Shown here: positions 34,636-42,788 of the stretch, piece by piece
How the letters are laid out: every line of letters begins with the position of its first letter
How positions within the stretch are numbered: position 1 is the stretch's first letter
DNA from: Streptomyces kronopolitis
Lineage (GTDB): Bacteria; Actinomycetota; Actinomycetes; Streptomycetales; Streptomycetaceae
Length of the DNA stretch: 64,000 bases
Assembly: GCF_014646275.1 (NCBI RefSeq)
Contig: NZ_BMND01000019.1
Coordinates: 62,001 to 126,000 of the forward strand
Reading direction: 5' to 3'
Notes under the pieces: model-generated
The model's database searches: none
What the model saw: only the letters and a program-made list of their open reading frames with translations
What the model was told of the DNA's origin: nothing
Translations under genes and position numbers: made by a program

Positions 34636-34994
34636 TGCGCGATGTCCTTCCGCAACGCCCCGGCCGCGCCGAGGTAGACATGGGCGATCCCGGCCTTGGA
34701 CAGGTCGGTCTCGACATGGGCGAGCACCCGCACCACGCGCTCCATGGCGCCGTTGATGTCCAGTTCCTGGGCGCAGATCAGCGGGACGTCCGTGATGCCC
34801 AGGGCGCGGGCCGCGGCGGCCGGGAAGTCGCTGTGCAGATCGGGGGTGGCGGTGAACCACACGCTGATGAGGTCGTCCGGCAGCAGGCCGTTGCGCTCCA
34901 GGACGGCGGTGAGCAGCTCGCCGACCTGCTCCTGCATGTGCTGCGCGTCGTCCCGCTCCAGCTGGACGGCCCCGCGGACCGCTCGTACCGCCAC
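34632..34994 (-). CDS. aroH: Chorismate mutase, AroH class
   Basis: A monofunctional chorismate mutase of the AroH fold, 120 residues. VRAVRGAVQLERDD at the N-terminus holds the active-site Arg, and CAQELDINGAMERVVRVLAHVE holds the conserved Glu and Arg that correspond to the B. subtilis AroH active site. It supplies prephenate to the next enzyme, TyrA. The GTG at 34994 follows GGGGAG 7 nt upstream. It begins the operon aroH-tyrA-cmk-plsC-der. Confidence 0.95.
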   Translation of the reverse strand: MAVRAVRGAVQLERDDAQHMQEQVGELLTAVLERNGLLPDDLISVWFTATPDLHSDFPAAAARALGITDVPLICAQELDINGAMERVVRVLAHVETDLSKAGIAHVYLGAAGALRKDIAQ

Positions 34995-35222
34995 GTCACT
35001 GCTCCCCTGCGTCCTGTGCCGCCGCACGCACCCGTGCGCGTCCCGATCAGCGTAACCAGCCGCACCGACATTCCGTGCCCGGCGGCCGGGCGGCGGAACG
35101 GGCGGGCCCGCGTCCGCACGTCCGGCGATCTTCCGGGCACCGACCGTGAGCGCAGGACGGGGCGTCGGCGAGGGTCGGCCAAACGGGTGACATTCGACCT
35201 CCCACCAGCGACAATCTCCGCC

Positions 35223-35918
35223 ATGTCGGAAGCCGCCGCAGGGCATTCGCTGGTCGCCGAGCACACCGTCTACGCGTGCGTGATGGGCTCGCGGGCCTTC
35301 GGGCTGGCCACGGAGAGCAGTGACACCGACCGCCGCGGGGTCTATCTCGCACCCACCCCGCTGTTCTGGGGCTTCGAGAAGCCGCCCACCCATGTGGAGG
35401 GGCCGCGCGAGGAGGAGTTCTCCTGGGAGCTGGAGCGCTTCTGCCAGTTGGGGCTGCGCGCGAACCCGACCGCCCTGGAGTGCCTGCACTCCCCCTTGGT
35501 GGAGCGCGTCGACGCCGTCGGGCGCGAGCTGCTCGCGCTGCGCGGGGCGTTCCTGTCGCGGCAGGCCCACCGCACCTTCGCGGGGTACGCCACCGGCCAG
35601 CTCAAGCAGCTGCGGGCCGATGTCCGGCAGCACGGCGCGCCCCGCTGGAAGCACGCCATGCATCTGCTGCGGCTGCTGGCCGCCTCGCGCGATCTGCTCC
35701 GCACGGGCCGGCTCACCCTGGACGTCGGCGAGGAGCGGGAGGCGCTGCTGGCGGTCCGGCGCGGTGAGGTGGCCTGGTCCACGGTGGAGCGGCGGATGGC
35801 GCGGCTGTCCGAGGAGGCGGAGGCGGCGGTGTCCGGCTCGCCGCTGCCGGCCGAGCCGGACGTGGGCCGGGTGGCGGACTTCCTCTTCCGGGCCCGGAAG
35901 GCGTCCGCACAGGGCTGA
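35223..35918 (+). CDS. RlaP/YcgL-type nucleotidyltransferase
   Basis: A nucleotidyltransferase-fold protein of 231 residues, related to the RlaP/YcgL group (PF10127). The catalytic region shows CVMGSRAFGLATESSDTDRRGVYLAP, with GSRAFG in place of the usual GS motif and the acidic pair in SDTDRRG. The remainder is helical (LERFCQLGLRANPTALECL, RWKHAMHLLRLL). Members of this group occur beside a second nucleotidyltransferase and an ADP-ribosylglycohydrolase; here only relics of such neighbours follow on the other strand. The biological substrate is unknown. The ATG at 35223 is the first in frame with the family N-terminus. Confidence 0.85.
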   Translation: MSEAAAGHSLVAEHTVYACVMGSRAFGLATESSDTDRRGVYLAPTPLFWGFEKPPTHVEGPREEEFSWELERFCQLGLRANPTALECLHSPLVERVDAVGRELLALRGAFLSRQAHRTFAGYATGQLKQLRADVRQHGAPRWKHAMHLLRLLAASRDLLRTGRLTLDVGEEREALLAVRRGEVAWSTVERRMARLSEEAEAAVSGSPLPAEPDVGRVADFLFRARKASAQG

Positions 35919-36223
35919 GGCGGGCCCGCGCGATCAGGTCGTGCAGCGCGTCGCGGCCCGCGGGGGCGTCCAGGAGGGCCGTGACGGCCTGGGTGGCGTC
36001 CAGCCGGGCGTGCAGCGCCTCGACGTCCGCGCGCAGCCGCGCCGCCGCCACCACCTCGCCCGCCGGGCCGTGTTCGGCCTGCCGTCCGCCGCCACGGGCC
36101 GCACCCGGCCAGGATCGACGGCACGTCGTCGAACTCGGTGGGACACCCGAGCGCGTCGCCCGGCGCCAGGCCTATCAGCGAGCCGGTAGCGGGAGCCCCC
36201 GTGGGCACCCTGAACAGCACCAC
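35919..36223 (-). pseudogene. Relic of an ADP-ribosylglycohydrolase fused to a nucleotidyltransferase tail
   Basis: Reading down from 36223 the first 45 codons give MVLFRVPTGAPATGSLIGLA then GDALGCPTEFDDVPSILAGC and GPWR, the typical N-terminus of Streptomyces ADP-ribosylglycohydrolases. After about residue 45 the frame loses all family similarity. A different frame between 36060 and 35920 encodes LRADVEALHARLDATQAV and GRDALHDLIARARL, which resembles the C-terminal helices of an RlaP-type nucleotidyltransferase. A deletion that joined two adjacent genes and removed most of both explains this. A palindrome overlaps the former start. The ADP-ribosylglycohydrolase part is clear; the second part is an inference. 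Confidence 0.6.
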
Positions 36224-36256
36224 CCCTTAACGTCACAGTGACATTAAGGGGTGGTG
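36218..36256. promoter_or_regulatory. 39-bp near-perfect palindrome beside the ADP-ribosylglycohydrolase relic
   Basis: Two 19-nt arms (36218-36236 and 36238-36256) around a single central A pair at 18 of 19 positions; the mismatch is at 36231/36243. The core is TTAACGTCACAGTGACATTA (36227-36246). It overlaps the former start of the ADP-ribosylglycohydrolase relic. The TA-rich core with GTCAC/GTGAC halves looks more like an operator than a terminator, but the GGGGTGGTG outer stem could also end rluB-side transcription. Confidence 0.6.
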
Positions 36257-36315
36257 GGGGCGTGCCGCAAGGGAATTCGGCGCGGGTGCGCGGCCCCGGC
36301 GGCGGGCCCCGGAGC

Positions 36316-37527
36316 CTAGAGCTCCACCTCGCGCATCAGCATGCCGACCTCGGTGTTGGTCATCCGGCGCAGCCAGCCCGACTTCTGGTCGCCCAGGGCG
36401 ATCGGGCCGAAGGCGGTCCGCACCAGCTTGTCGACCGGGAAGCCGGCCTCGGCCAGCATCCGGCGCACGATGTGCTTGCGGCCCTCGTGGAGGCTCACCT
36501 CGACGAGGTAGTTCTTGCCGGTGTTCTCCACGACCCGGAAGTGGTCGGCGCGGGCGTAGCCGTCCTCCAGCTGGATGCCGTCCTTGAGCTGCTTGCCCAG
36601 GTCGCGCGGCAGCGGGCCCTGGATCGCGGCCAGGTAGGTCTTCTTGACGCCGTAGCGCGGGTGGGTCAGACGGTGGGCCAGCTCGCCGTGGTTGGTGAGC
36701 AGGATGATGCCCTCGGTCTCGGTGTCCAGCCGGCCGACGTGGAACAGCCGCGTCTCGCGGTTGGTGACGTAGTCGCCCAGGCACTGGCGGCCGTCGGGGT
36801 CCTCCATCGTGGAGACGACACCGGCCGGCTTGTTCAGCGCGAAGAAGAGGTAGGACTGGGTGGCGACGGTCAGGCCGTCGACCTTGATCTCGTCCTTCTC
36901 CGGGTCGACCCGGACACCCTGCTCCATGACGATCTGGCCGTTGACCTCGACCCGCGCCTGGTCGATCAGCTCCTCACAGGCCCGGCGGGAGCCCATACCG
37001 GCCCTGGCCAGGACCTTCTGGAGCCGCTCGCCCTCCTGCTCGCCAAAGGTCTTGGGGGTCTTGACCTGCGGCTTGCTGTGGCGGGCGCGGTTGCGCTCCT
37101 CCACCTGGGCGTCGTACTCACGGGGACGCGCGGGTGCCTGGCCCCGGCCGCGCGGGGCGCCGCCCTTGGCGCCCGGGCGGGCGCCCTTGGACGCCGCGCC
37201 GGTACGGGGGCCGCCCTTGGCGCCGCCACGGGCCGCCGCGCCCCGGCTGCCGCTGCTCTTGGCGCCACCGGCATTGGGGCCCCCGCTCTTGGGACCGCCG
37301 CTCTTGGCGCCGCCGGTGCGCTCGTCCTTGCGGCCCGAGGAGCCGCCCGAACCACCGGAGCCGCCGGAGCCGCCCACGTCGTAGCGGCGCTCCTCGGGAC
37401 GGGGGCGGCCCGCGCGCTGCTGCTTGTCGTCCCGCTTGCCGCCGGCCTTCGGCCGGGCGGAGCCCCCCTCGGCTCCGCGGTGATCGCTCCGACCGCTGTC
37501 CCTGTTGTTCCTGCCGCTGCTTCGCAT
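36316..37527 (-). CDS. Ribosomal large-subunit pseudouridine synthase, RluB/RsuA family
   Basis: A pseudouridine synthase that modifies 23S rRNA, 403 residues. The core begins near residue 165 with an S4 domain (GERLQKVLARAGMGSRRACEELI), then the catalytic motif HVGRLDTETEGIILLTNHG with the Asp nucleophile in GRLDTET, and HEGRKHIVRRM. The N-terminal 160 residues are a disordered, basic Gly/Lys/Ser extension with repeats such as GGSGGSGGSGG and GGAKSGGPKSGG, about twice the size seen in other bacteria. The ATG at 37527 overlaps the scpB stop (TGATG); a TTG 3 nt upstream is an alternative. It is the last gene of the scpA-scpB operon, as in many actinobacteria. Confidence 0.93.
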   Translation of the reverse strand: MRSSGRNNRDSGRSDHRGAEGGSARPKAGGKRDDKQQRAGRPRPEERRYDVGGSGGSGGSGGSSGRKDERTGGAKSGGPKSGGPNAGGAKSSGSRGAAARGGAKGGPRTGAASKGARPGAKGGAPRGRGQAPARPREYDAQVEERNRARHSKPQVKTPKTFGEQEGERLQKVLARAGMGSRRACEELIDQARVEVNGQIVMEQGVRVDPEKDEIKVDGLTVATQSYLFFALNKPAGVVSTMEDPDGRQCLGDYVTNRETRLFHVGRLDTETEGIILLTNHGELAHRLTHPRYGVKKTYLAAIQGPLPRDLGKQLKDGIQLEDGYARADHFRVVENTGKNYLVEVSLHEGRKHIVRRMLAEAGFPVDKLVRTAFGPIALGDQKSGWLRRMTNTEVGMLMREVEL

Positions 37528-38231
37528 CAATGATCCGTCTGAGAGTCGCCGCTGTCGTCTACGTCGAACGACGGGATACCTTCCGGGGAGTCGCCCTCGA
37601 CCGCTTCCGCCTCCGGGAGGAAGGGTGCGAGCTCAGGGAGCTCGTCCAGGCCGCGCAGGCCCATCCGCTCCAGAAAGTAATTCGTCGTCCTGTACAGGAT
37701 CGCACCTGTTTCAGGTTCCGTCCCCGCCTCCTCCACCAGGCCGCGCTGGAGGAGCGTGCGCATCACACCGTCACAGTTCACGCCGCGTACGGCCGAGACT
37801 CGGGAACGGCTGACCGGCTGACGGTACGCGACCACGGCCAGAGTCTCCAATGCGGCCTGGGTGAGCCGGGCCTGCTGGCCGTCCAGGACGAAGCTCTCCA
37901 CGGCGTCCGCGTAGGCGGCGCGGGAGTAGAAGCGCCAGCCGCCGGCGACCAGCCGGAGGTCGAATCCGCGCCCCTGGCGGGTGTAGTCGTCGGCCAGCTC
38001 GCGCAGCGCCAGCGCCACCGCCCGGCGGGGCCGCTGGAGCACCCTGGCCAGGTGCTCCTCGGTCGCCGGCTCGTCGACGACCATGAGGACGGCCTCCAGC
38101 GCGGGCTTCAGCTCCAGCCCGTCGACGGCCGGCGCCCCGGCCGGCGCCCCCGGGTCGCCGTCCGCCCCGCCCCGCGGCCGCGCGCCCGCCTCCGTGACGT
38201 CGTACGCCTCACCACCGGCCGCACCGCTCAT
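37527..38231 (-). CDS. scpB: Condensin subunit ScpB
   Basis: The winged-helix (kite) subunit of the SMC-ScpAB complex, 234 residues. It carries two winged-helix domains: LKPALEAVLMVVDEPATEEHLARVL, and LTQAALETLAVVAYRQPVSRSRVSAVRGVNCDGVMRTLLQRGLV. The N-terminal 35 and C-terminal 25 residues are disordered and acidic. The ATG at 38231 overlaps the scpA stop (ATGA) and the stop overlaps the start of the pseudouridine synthase, so three genes are translationally coupled. Confidence 0.96.
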   Translation of the reverse strand: MSGAAGGEAYDVTEAGARPRGGADGDPGAPAGAPAVDGLELKPALEAVLMVVDEPATEEHLARVLQRPRRAVALALRELADDYTRQGRGFDLRLVAGGWRFYSRAAYADAVESFVLDGQQARLTQAALETLAVVAYRQPVSRSRVSAVRGVNCDGVMRTLLQRGLVEEAGTEPETGAILYRTTNYFLERMGLRGLDELPELAPFLPEAEAVEGDSPEGIPSFDVDDSGDSQTDH

Positions 38232-39271
38232 GCCTGCTCCTCCTCCTGCTCCGCGGGCTCCGCCGCGTCGGTCGGCCGCCCCGGCTCCCGGTCGAACTCG
38301 TCGGTGACCCGCGGCGCGGCCCCCTCGGCGCCCGTCCAGCGCACCGTCAGCTCGCCCAGGGCCTCCTCCTGCTCCAGGGCCACCACCCGCTCCCGGTAGA
38401 GCTCCAGCAGGGCCAGGAAGCGGGCCACGACGGTGAGGGTGTCCGGTGCGTCGGCGATCAGCTTGCCGAAGCCGGCCTCGCCCGCCTCGCGCAGCCGCGC
38501 CATCACCACCTCGGCCTGCTCGCGCACGCTCACCAGCGGCGCGTGGATGTGGTCGACATAGACCTGCGGCCTGGCCCGGGGCTGCATCGCCTTCACCGCG
38601 AGCCGGGCGAAGCCCTCCGCGCCGATGCTGATGACGACCTCGGGCAGCAGCTCGGCGAGGTGCGGCTCCAGCCCGACGGTACGGGGGTGGCGCCGGCCCT
38701 CGTCCGCCAGCCGGCCGCTGAAGATGTCCGCGATGCGCTTGTAGGCGCGGTACTGGAGGAGCCGGGCGAAGAGCAGGTCGCGGGCCTCCAGCAGCGCGAG
38801 GTCCGCCTCGTCCTCCACCTCGGCCACGGGCAGCAGCCGGGCCGCCTTGAGGTCCAGCAGGGTCGCCGCGACGACCAGGAACTCGGTGGTCTGGTCCAGG
38901 TCCCAGTCCGGCCCCATGGCGCGGATGTGCGCCATGAAGTCGTCGGTGACCTTCGACAGGGCGACCTCGGTGACGTCCAGCTTGTGCTTGGAGATCAGCT
39001 GCAGGAGGAGGTCGAAGGGGCCCTCGAAGTTGTCCAGCCGGAGGGTGAAGGTCCCCTCGCCGGCACTGCCACCGTCCTCCGGCGCGTCCGCGGCGGAACC
39101 GTCCTGCGGGCTCTCCTCGTCCACCGCGGCCGCCGGAGACGGAACGGGAGCGGCGGCCGTGGGCGGCGCCGGGGTCCCGGGCGCCTCCGGCTCCACCGCT
39201 GCCTCGGCCGGCCCGGGCCCGAGTGATCTGCGGGCGCGGGGCCGGGTGGCGTCGTCGTGGGTCGTCGGCAT
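38228..39271 (-). CDS. scpA: Condensin kleisin subunit ScpA
   Basis: The kleisin that bridges the SMC heads, 347 residues. After a Pro/Ala/Glu-rich leader of about 70 residues, the conserved kleisin part starts with FTLRLDNFEGPFDLLLQLISKHKLDVTEV and continues with TEFLVVAATLLDLKAARLLP. The C-terminal winged helix is ALGELTVRW-centred, at about residues 240-315 (FLALLELYRERVVALEQEE). The ATG at 39271 has no clear ribosome-binding site. It lies 92 nt after the RHH protein gene, in an operon with a ParA-like ATPase upstream and scpB downstream. Confidence 0.96.
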   Translation of the reverse strand: MPTTHDDATRPRARRSLGPGPAEAAVEPEAPGTPAPPTAAAPVPSPAAAVDEESPQDGSAADAPEDGGSAGEGTFTLRLDNFEGPFDLLLQLISKHKLDVTEVALSKVTDDFMAHIRAMGPDWDLDQTTEFLVVAATLLDLKAARLLPVAEVEDEADLALLEARDLLFARLLQYRAYKRIADIFSGRLADEGRRHPRTVGLEPHLAELLPEVVISIGAEGFARLAVKAMQPRARPQVYVDHIHAPLVSVREQAEVVMARLREAGEAGFGKLIADAPDTLTVVARFLALLELYRERVVALEQEEALGELTVRWTGAEGAAPRVTDEFDREPGRPTDAAEPAEQEEEQA

Positions 39272-39363
39272 CGCGGTCCATGCTGCGGAGGTCCCGCGCC
39301 GGGGGCGGCGGGCTGGTCAGGGGCGGGACACCCGCCGGGTGGGCAGGTTATCCCGTGCACCCG

Positions 39364-40002
39364 CTAACGGCCGCGCAGCCGCCGTACGAGGATGCTGGCG
39401 TCGCCGCGCGATTCGAGGTCGGCGAGGACGACGGCGACCGCCTCGCGGACGATCCGGCCGCGGTCGACGGCGAGGCCGTGCTCGCCGCGCAGCACCAGCC
39501 GGGCGTGTTCGAGGTCCATGAGCTCCTCGGCGGAGACATAGACGGTGATCTTCTCGTCGTGCCGTTCCCGGCCGCTGGGGCGGCGGTTGGCGCCACGGCC
39601 ACCGCGCCGGCGGCCCTGGCCGCCGGCCTGCTGGGCGGCCGCGGCCGCGTCGGTGCCGGCCTGCCCGGCCTGGCCCCGGTGGTTCTTGGCGGTGTCGCCA
39701 TCCGTCTCGCGGCCGCCGTGCTCGGCCGGGGCGCCGACGGCGGGCACCCGCGGCGGGGTGGCCGGTCCGCCGTCACCGGCCGTGGCCGCGGGGGTGTCCG
39801 CGCCGGTGCCGGGCCGCCGCGGGCCGACCGCGGTGGCCGTCTCCGGCGCGTCCGCCGCCGGATCGGGTTCGCCGGCCGGTGCGGGCACGCGGGGCGCCTC
39901 GCCGGGCGCCGCCGAGCCGTTCACCGGCCGGCGGGGGGTGGAGGGCTGCAGCCCCACTCCCCCGGTGGTACGGAACAGTTCGTCGGCTCCCGGAAGACTC
40001 AC
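39364..40002 (-). CDS. Predicted ribbon-helix-helix partner of the ParA-like ATPase
   Basis: A 212-residue protein with a long, disordered, Pro/Ala/Gly-rich N-terminal region (about 1-130), a basic patch GRRRGGRGANRRPSGRER, and a compact C-terminal domain. That domain shows a strand KITVYVS (151-157), a helix AEELMDLEHARLVLR and a second helix DRGRIVREAVAVVLADLE: the strand-helix-helix order of RHH DNA-binding proteins. The GTG at 40002 overlaps the stop of the ParA-like gene (GTGA); a GTG at 40014 is an alternative. Many ParA proteins outside oriC work with such small RHH centromere-binding partners. The fold is an inference from pattern, not from a database match. Confidence 0.78.
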   Translation of the reverse strand: MSLPGADELFRTTGGVGLQPSTPRRPVNGSAAPGEAPRVPAPAGEPDPAADAPETATAVGPRRPGTGADTPAATAGDGGPATPPRVPAVGAPAEHGGRETDGDTAKNHRGQAGQAGTDAAAAAQQAGGQGRRRGGRGANRRPSGRERHDEKITVYVSAEELMDLEHARLVLRGEHGLAVDRGRIVREAVAVVLADLESRGDASILVRRLRGR

Positions 40003-41162
40003 TCGGCGTGACACCGGGCGAGCACCTCCCTGGCGAGCTGGCGATAGGCGGCGGCCCCGACGGAGTTGGAGGCGTAGGTGGTGATCGGCTCGCCCGCGAC
40101 GGTGGTCTCCGGGAAGCGGACCGTACGGCCGATGACGGTGTGGTAGACGTGGTCGTCGAAGGCCTCGACGACGCGCGCCAGGACCTCGCGGCTGTGGACG
40201 GTGCGGGAGTCGTACATCGTCGCCAGGATGCCGTCCAGCTCCAGCTCGGGGTTGAGCCGCTCCTGCACCTTCTCGATCGTCTCGGTGAGCAGCGCGACAC
40301 CACGCAGCGCGAAGAACTCGCACTCCAGCGGCACGATGACCTTGTGAGCCGCCGTCAGGGCGTTCACCGTGAGCAGGCCGAGGGAGGGCTGGCAGTCGAT
40401 GACGATGTAGTCGTAGTCGGCCAGCAGCGGCTTCAGCGCGCGCTGGAGGGTCGACTCGCGCGCGACCTCGCTGACCAACTGCACCTCTGCCGCGGACAGG
40501 TCGATGTTGCTGGGCAGCAGGTCCATGTTGGGGACCGCGGTCTTCAGGAGCACCTCGTCGGCCGACATCCCCCGCTCCATGAGCAGGTTGTAGACCGTCA
40601 GGTCGAGCTCCATCGGGTTGACACCGAGCCCGACCGACAGGGCACCCTGCGGGTCGAAGTCGACGAGCAGCACCCGGCGGCCGTATTCGGCCAGCGCGGC
40701 ACCCAGGTTGATGGTCGAGGTGGTCTTGCCGACCCCGCCCTTCTGGTTGCACATCGCGATGATTTTGGCCGGGCCGTGGTCCGACAGCGGTCCGGGGATG
40801 GGGAAGTAGGGGAGCGGGCGTCCGGTCGGGCCGACGCGTTCGCGGCGCTGTCGCGCGGCGTCCGGCGCGAGCGTCGCGGCGTATTCGGGGTCCGGCTCGT
40901 ACTCCGCGTCCGGATCGTAGAAGTGCCCCTGGGGCAGGTCGTCGTAGTCGGCGAGACGGGCGGGTTCTCCACTGCCCCGGTCGCCGGCCATGGCGTTCAC
41001 GTGATGGCCGTCCATGCTCTGGTGGGCTGTCGTGGAAATGCTCTGATGGGCTGCGGAGGTGTGGACCGCGACGGAGCCGACAGCCTCGCGCCCCGAGGGA
41101 CCCTGGCCCCGTGCAACCACTCCTGGTTGACCACCTCCGGGAGAAAATGTCGACTCATTCAC
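39999..41162 (-). CDS. ParA-like partition ATPase linked to scpAB
   Basis: A deviant-Walker ATPase of the ParA/Soj family, 387 residues. After 125 residues of charged, flexible N-terminus the core starts KIIAMCNQKGGVGKTTSTIN (Walker A 141-148, with the signature Lys in KGG). Next come LLVDFDPQGALS, IDCQPSLGLLTVNAL and VPLECEFFALRGVALL. The GTG at 41162 has GGAGGT 10 nt upstream. It is not the oriC parA: the gene after it is an RHH-like protein instead of parB and it precedes scpA. It probably positions DNA or a protein complex together with its small partner. The extra N-terminus may bind other factors. Confidence 0.9.
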   Translation of the reverse strand: MNESTFSPGGGQPGVVARGQGPSGREAVGSVAVHTSAAHQSISTTAHQSMDGHHVNAMAGDRGSGEPARLADYDDLPQGHFYDPDAEYEPDPEYAATLAPDAARQRRERVGPTGRPLPYFPIPGPLSDHGPAKIIAMCNQKGGVGKTTSTINLGAALAEYGRRVLLVDFDPQGALSVGLGVNPMELDLTVYNLLMERGMSADEVLLKTAVPNMDLLPSNIDLSAAEVQLVSEVARESTLQRALKPLLADYDYIVIDCQPSLGLLTVNALTAAHKVIVPLECEFFALRGVALLTETIEKVQERLNPELELDGILATMYDSRTVHSREVLARVVEAFDDHVYHTVIGRTVRFPETTVAGEPITTYASNSVGAAAYRQLAREVLARCHAE

Positions 41163-41504
41163 AAGTCGTCTTACCTCCTTGGATGTAACCAGGAAACTTT
41201 ATCGATAGGTCAGCGTGGCACCATGCCGACGGTTGGCGACTCTATGGCGTGTCGGGCGTCCGCAGCAACACAATCCACCGGACCCGGCACGATGTGTCGG
41301 TAACCGGACCCCCCGATGTCAAGGGCGCAGGCGGTATCGCACCGATGTTTTGGGGGTGCGCGAATCGGTTAAAGGGTTACGTTCGCGGCGAGTTGAGAGC
41401 GGGCGTTCCGGAACACATGATTCCGCTGCTCGGACATGCGACCGGCCGGGCCCTGTGACCAGGACCCGGCCGGATGTGCCGCGTTGACGCGTGTCGTTGA
41501 CGCG
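41163..41504. other. Intergenic region between ald and the ParA-like gene
   Basis: A 342-nt stretch with no credible gene. It carries the ald terminator hairpin near its left end and the promoter area of the ParA-like gene near 41190-41390, where AT content rises. No parS-like site (GTTTCACGTGAAAC) was seen. Confidence 0.45.
41442..41473 (-). terminator. Terminator of ald
   Basis: A perfect 9-bp stem CCGGCCGGG/CCCGGCCGG (41442-41450 with 41465-41473) with a 14-nt loop lies 31 nt after the ald stop codon on the minus strand. Confidence 0.65.
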
Positions 41505-42629
41505 TCAGCCGAGGAGGGTGCGCAGCTCGATGTGCTCCAGCTCGTGCGCCTCGGCGACCGGGCCGTAGACGACCTTGCCGTCGTGCGTGTTCAGGCCCTT
41601 GGCCAGCGCCGGGTCACGGCGCAGCGCCTCGACCCAGCCGCGGTTCGCCAGCTCCACGATGTAGGGCAGCGTGGCGTTGGTCAGGGCGTGGGTGGAGGTG
41701 TTCGGCACCGCGCCGGGCATGTTGGCGACGCAGTAGAAGACCGAGTTGTGGACCTCGAAGGTCGGCTCGGCGTGCGTGGTGGGACGCGAGTCCTCGAAGC
41801 AGCCGCCCTGGTCGATCGCGATGTCGACAAGAACACTTCCGGGCTTCATCTTGGCGACGAGCTCGTTGGTGACCAGCTTGGGGGCCTTGGCGCCGGGGAT
41901 CAGCACGGCACCGACGACGAGGTCGGCCTCGACGACGGCCTTCTCCAGCTCGTAGGCGTTGGAGACGATCGTCTGCACCTTGGTGCCGAAGATCTTGTCG
42001 GCCTCGCGGAGCTTGTTGATGTCCTTGTCGAGCAGGGTGACGTGGAAGCCGAGGCCCACGGCGATCTGCAGCGCGTTCCAGCCGGAGACGCCACCGCCGA
42101 TGATGACGGCCTTGCCCGCGGCGACACCGGGGACGCCGCCGGGCAGCACGCCGCGGCCGCCGGCCTGACGCATCAGGTGGTAGGCGCCGACCTGCGGGGC
42201 GATCCGGCCCGCGACCTCGGACATCGGGGCCAGCAGCGGCAGCTGGCGGCCGGCGGTCTCGACGGTCTCGTAGGCGATGGCGGTGGTGCCGGACTCCAGC
42301 AGCGCGTCGGTGCACTCGCGGGACGCGGCCAGGTGCAGGTAGGTGAAGAGCGTCTGGTCCTTGCGGAGGCGGTGGTACTCCTCCGCGATCGGCTCCTTGA
42401 CCTTCAGCAGCAGGTCGGCGGTGCCCCAGACCTCATCGGCGGTGTCGAGGATGCCGGCGCCGGCGGCGACGTACTCCTCGTTCGTGATGGACGACCCGAG
42501 ACCGGCGTCCTTCTCGATGAAGACCTGGTGGCCGTGGCGGACGAGTTCGTGGACTCCGGCGGGCGTGATGGCCACGCGGAACTCGTTGTTCTTGACCTCG
42601 CGGGGGATGCCGACCTTCACGTCGATCAC
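41505..42629 (-). CDS. ald: Alanine dehydrogenase
   Basis: Catalyses the reversible NAD-dependent oxidative deamination of L-alanine to pyruvate and ammonia. The protein has 374 residues. Conserved parts are VGIPREVKNNEFRVAITPAGV, the catalytic Lys in LLKVKEPIAEEY, His in TYLHLAASRE, the Rossmann motif IIGGGVSGWNA, and IAIDQGGCFEDSRPTTHAEPTF. The GTG at 42629 is the first; a GTG at 42620 (VKVGIPREV) with AGGA about 11 nt upstream is a good alternative and gives 371 residues. It is followed by a hairpin and stands alone. In Streptomyces this gene serves nitrogen and carbon use from alanine. Confidence 0.96.
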   Translation of the reverse strand: MIDVKVGIPREVKNNEFRVAITPAGVHELVRHGHQVFIEKDAGLGSSITNEEYVAAGAGILDTADEVWGTADLLLKVKEPIAEEYHRLRKDQTLFTYLHLAASRECTDALLESGTTAIAYETVETAGRQLPLLAPMSEVAGRIAPQVGAYHLMRQAGGRGVLPGGVPGVAAGKAVIIGGGVSGWNALQIAVGLGFHVTLLDKDINKLREADKIFGTKVQTIVSNAYELEKAVVEADLVVGAVLIPGAKAPKLVTNELVAKMKPGSVLVDIAIDQGGCFEDSRPTTHAEPTFEVHNSVFYCVANMPGAVPNTSTHALTNATLPYIVELANRGWVEALRRDPALAKGLNTHDGKVVYGPVAEAHELEHIELRTLLG

Positions 42630-42788
42630 GGTCCTTGAAAGAGAGGGTGCAGGAGGAATTATCCCCTCATGCGCTGCATGACGGAACTGACCGCGCCGTA
42701 CGCGGCCAAGCCAGTCTATTGAAGGAGCCCATCTTGTCTAGCCTTGCAAAGCAATAATCTTTCGGAGTAGCACTACCGATTTCGTAGG

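Noticed and set aside
41163..41504. parS sites near the ParA-like gene
   Set aside because: No GTTTCACGTGAAAC-like sequence was found; this ParA-like protein is not followed by ParB.
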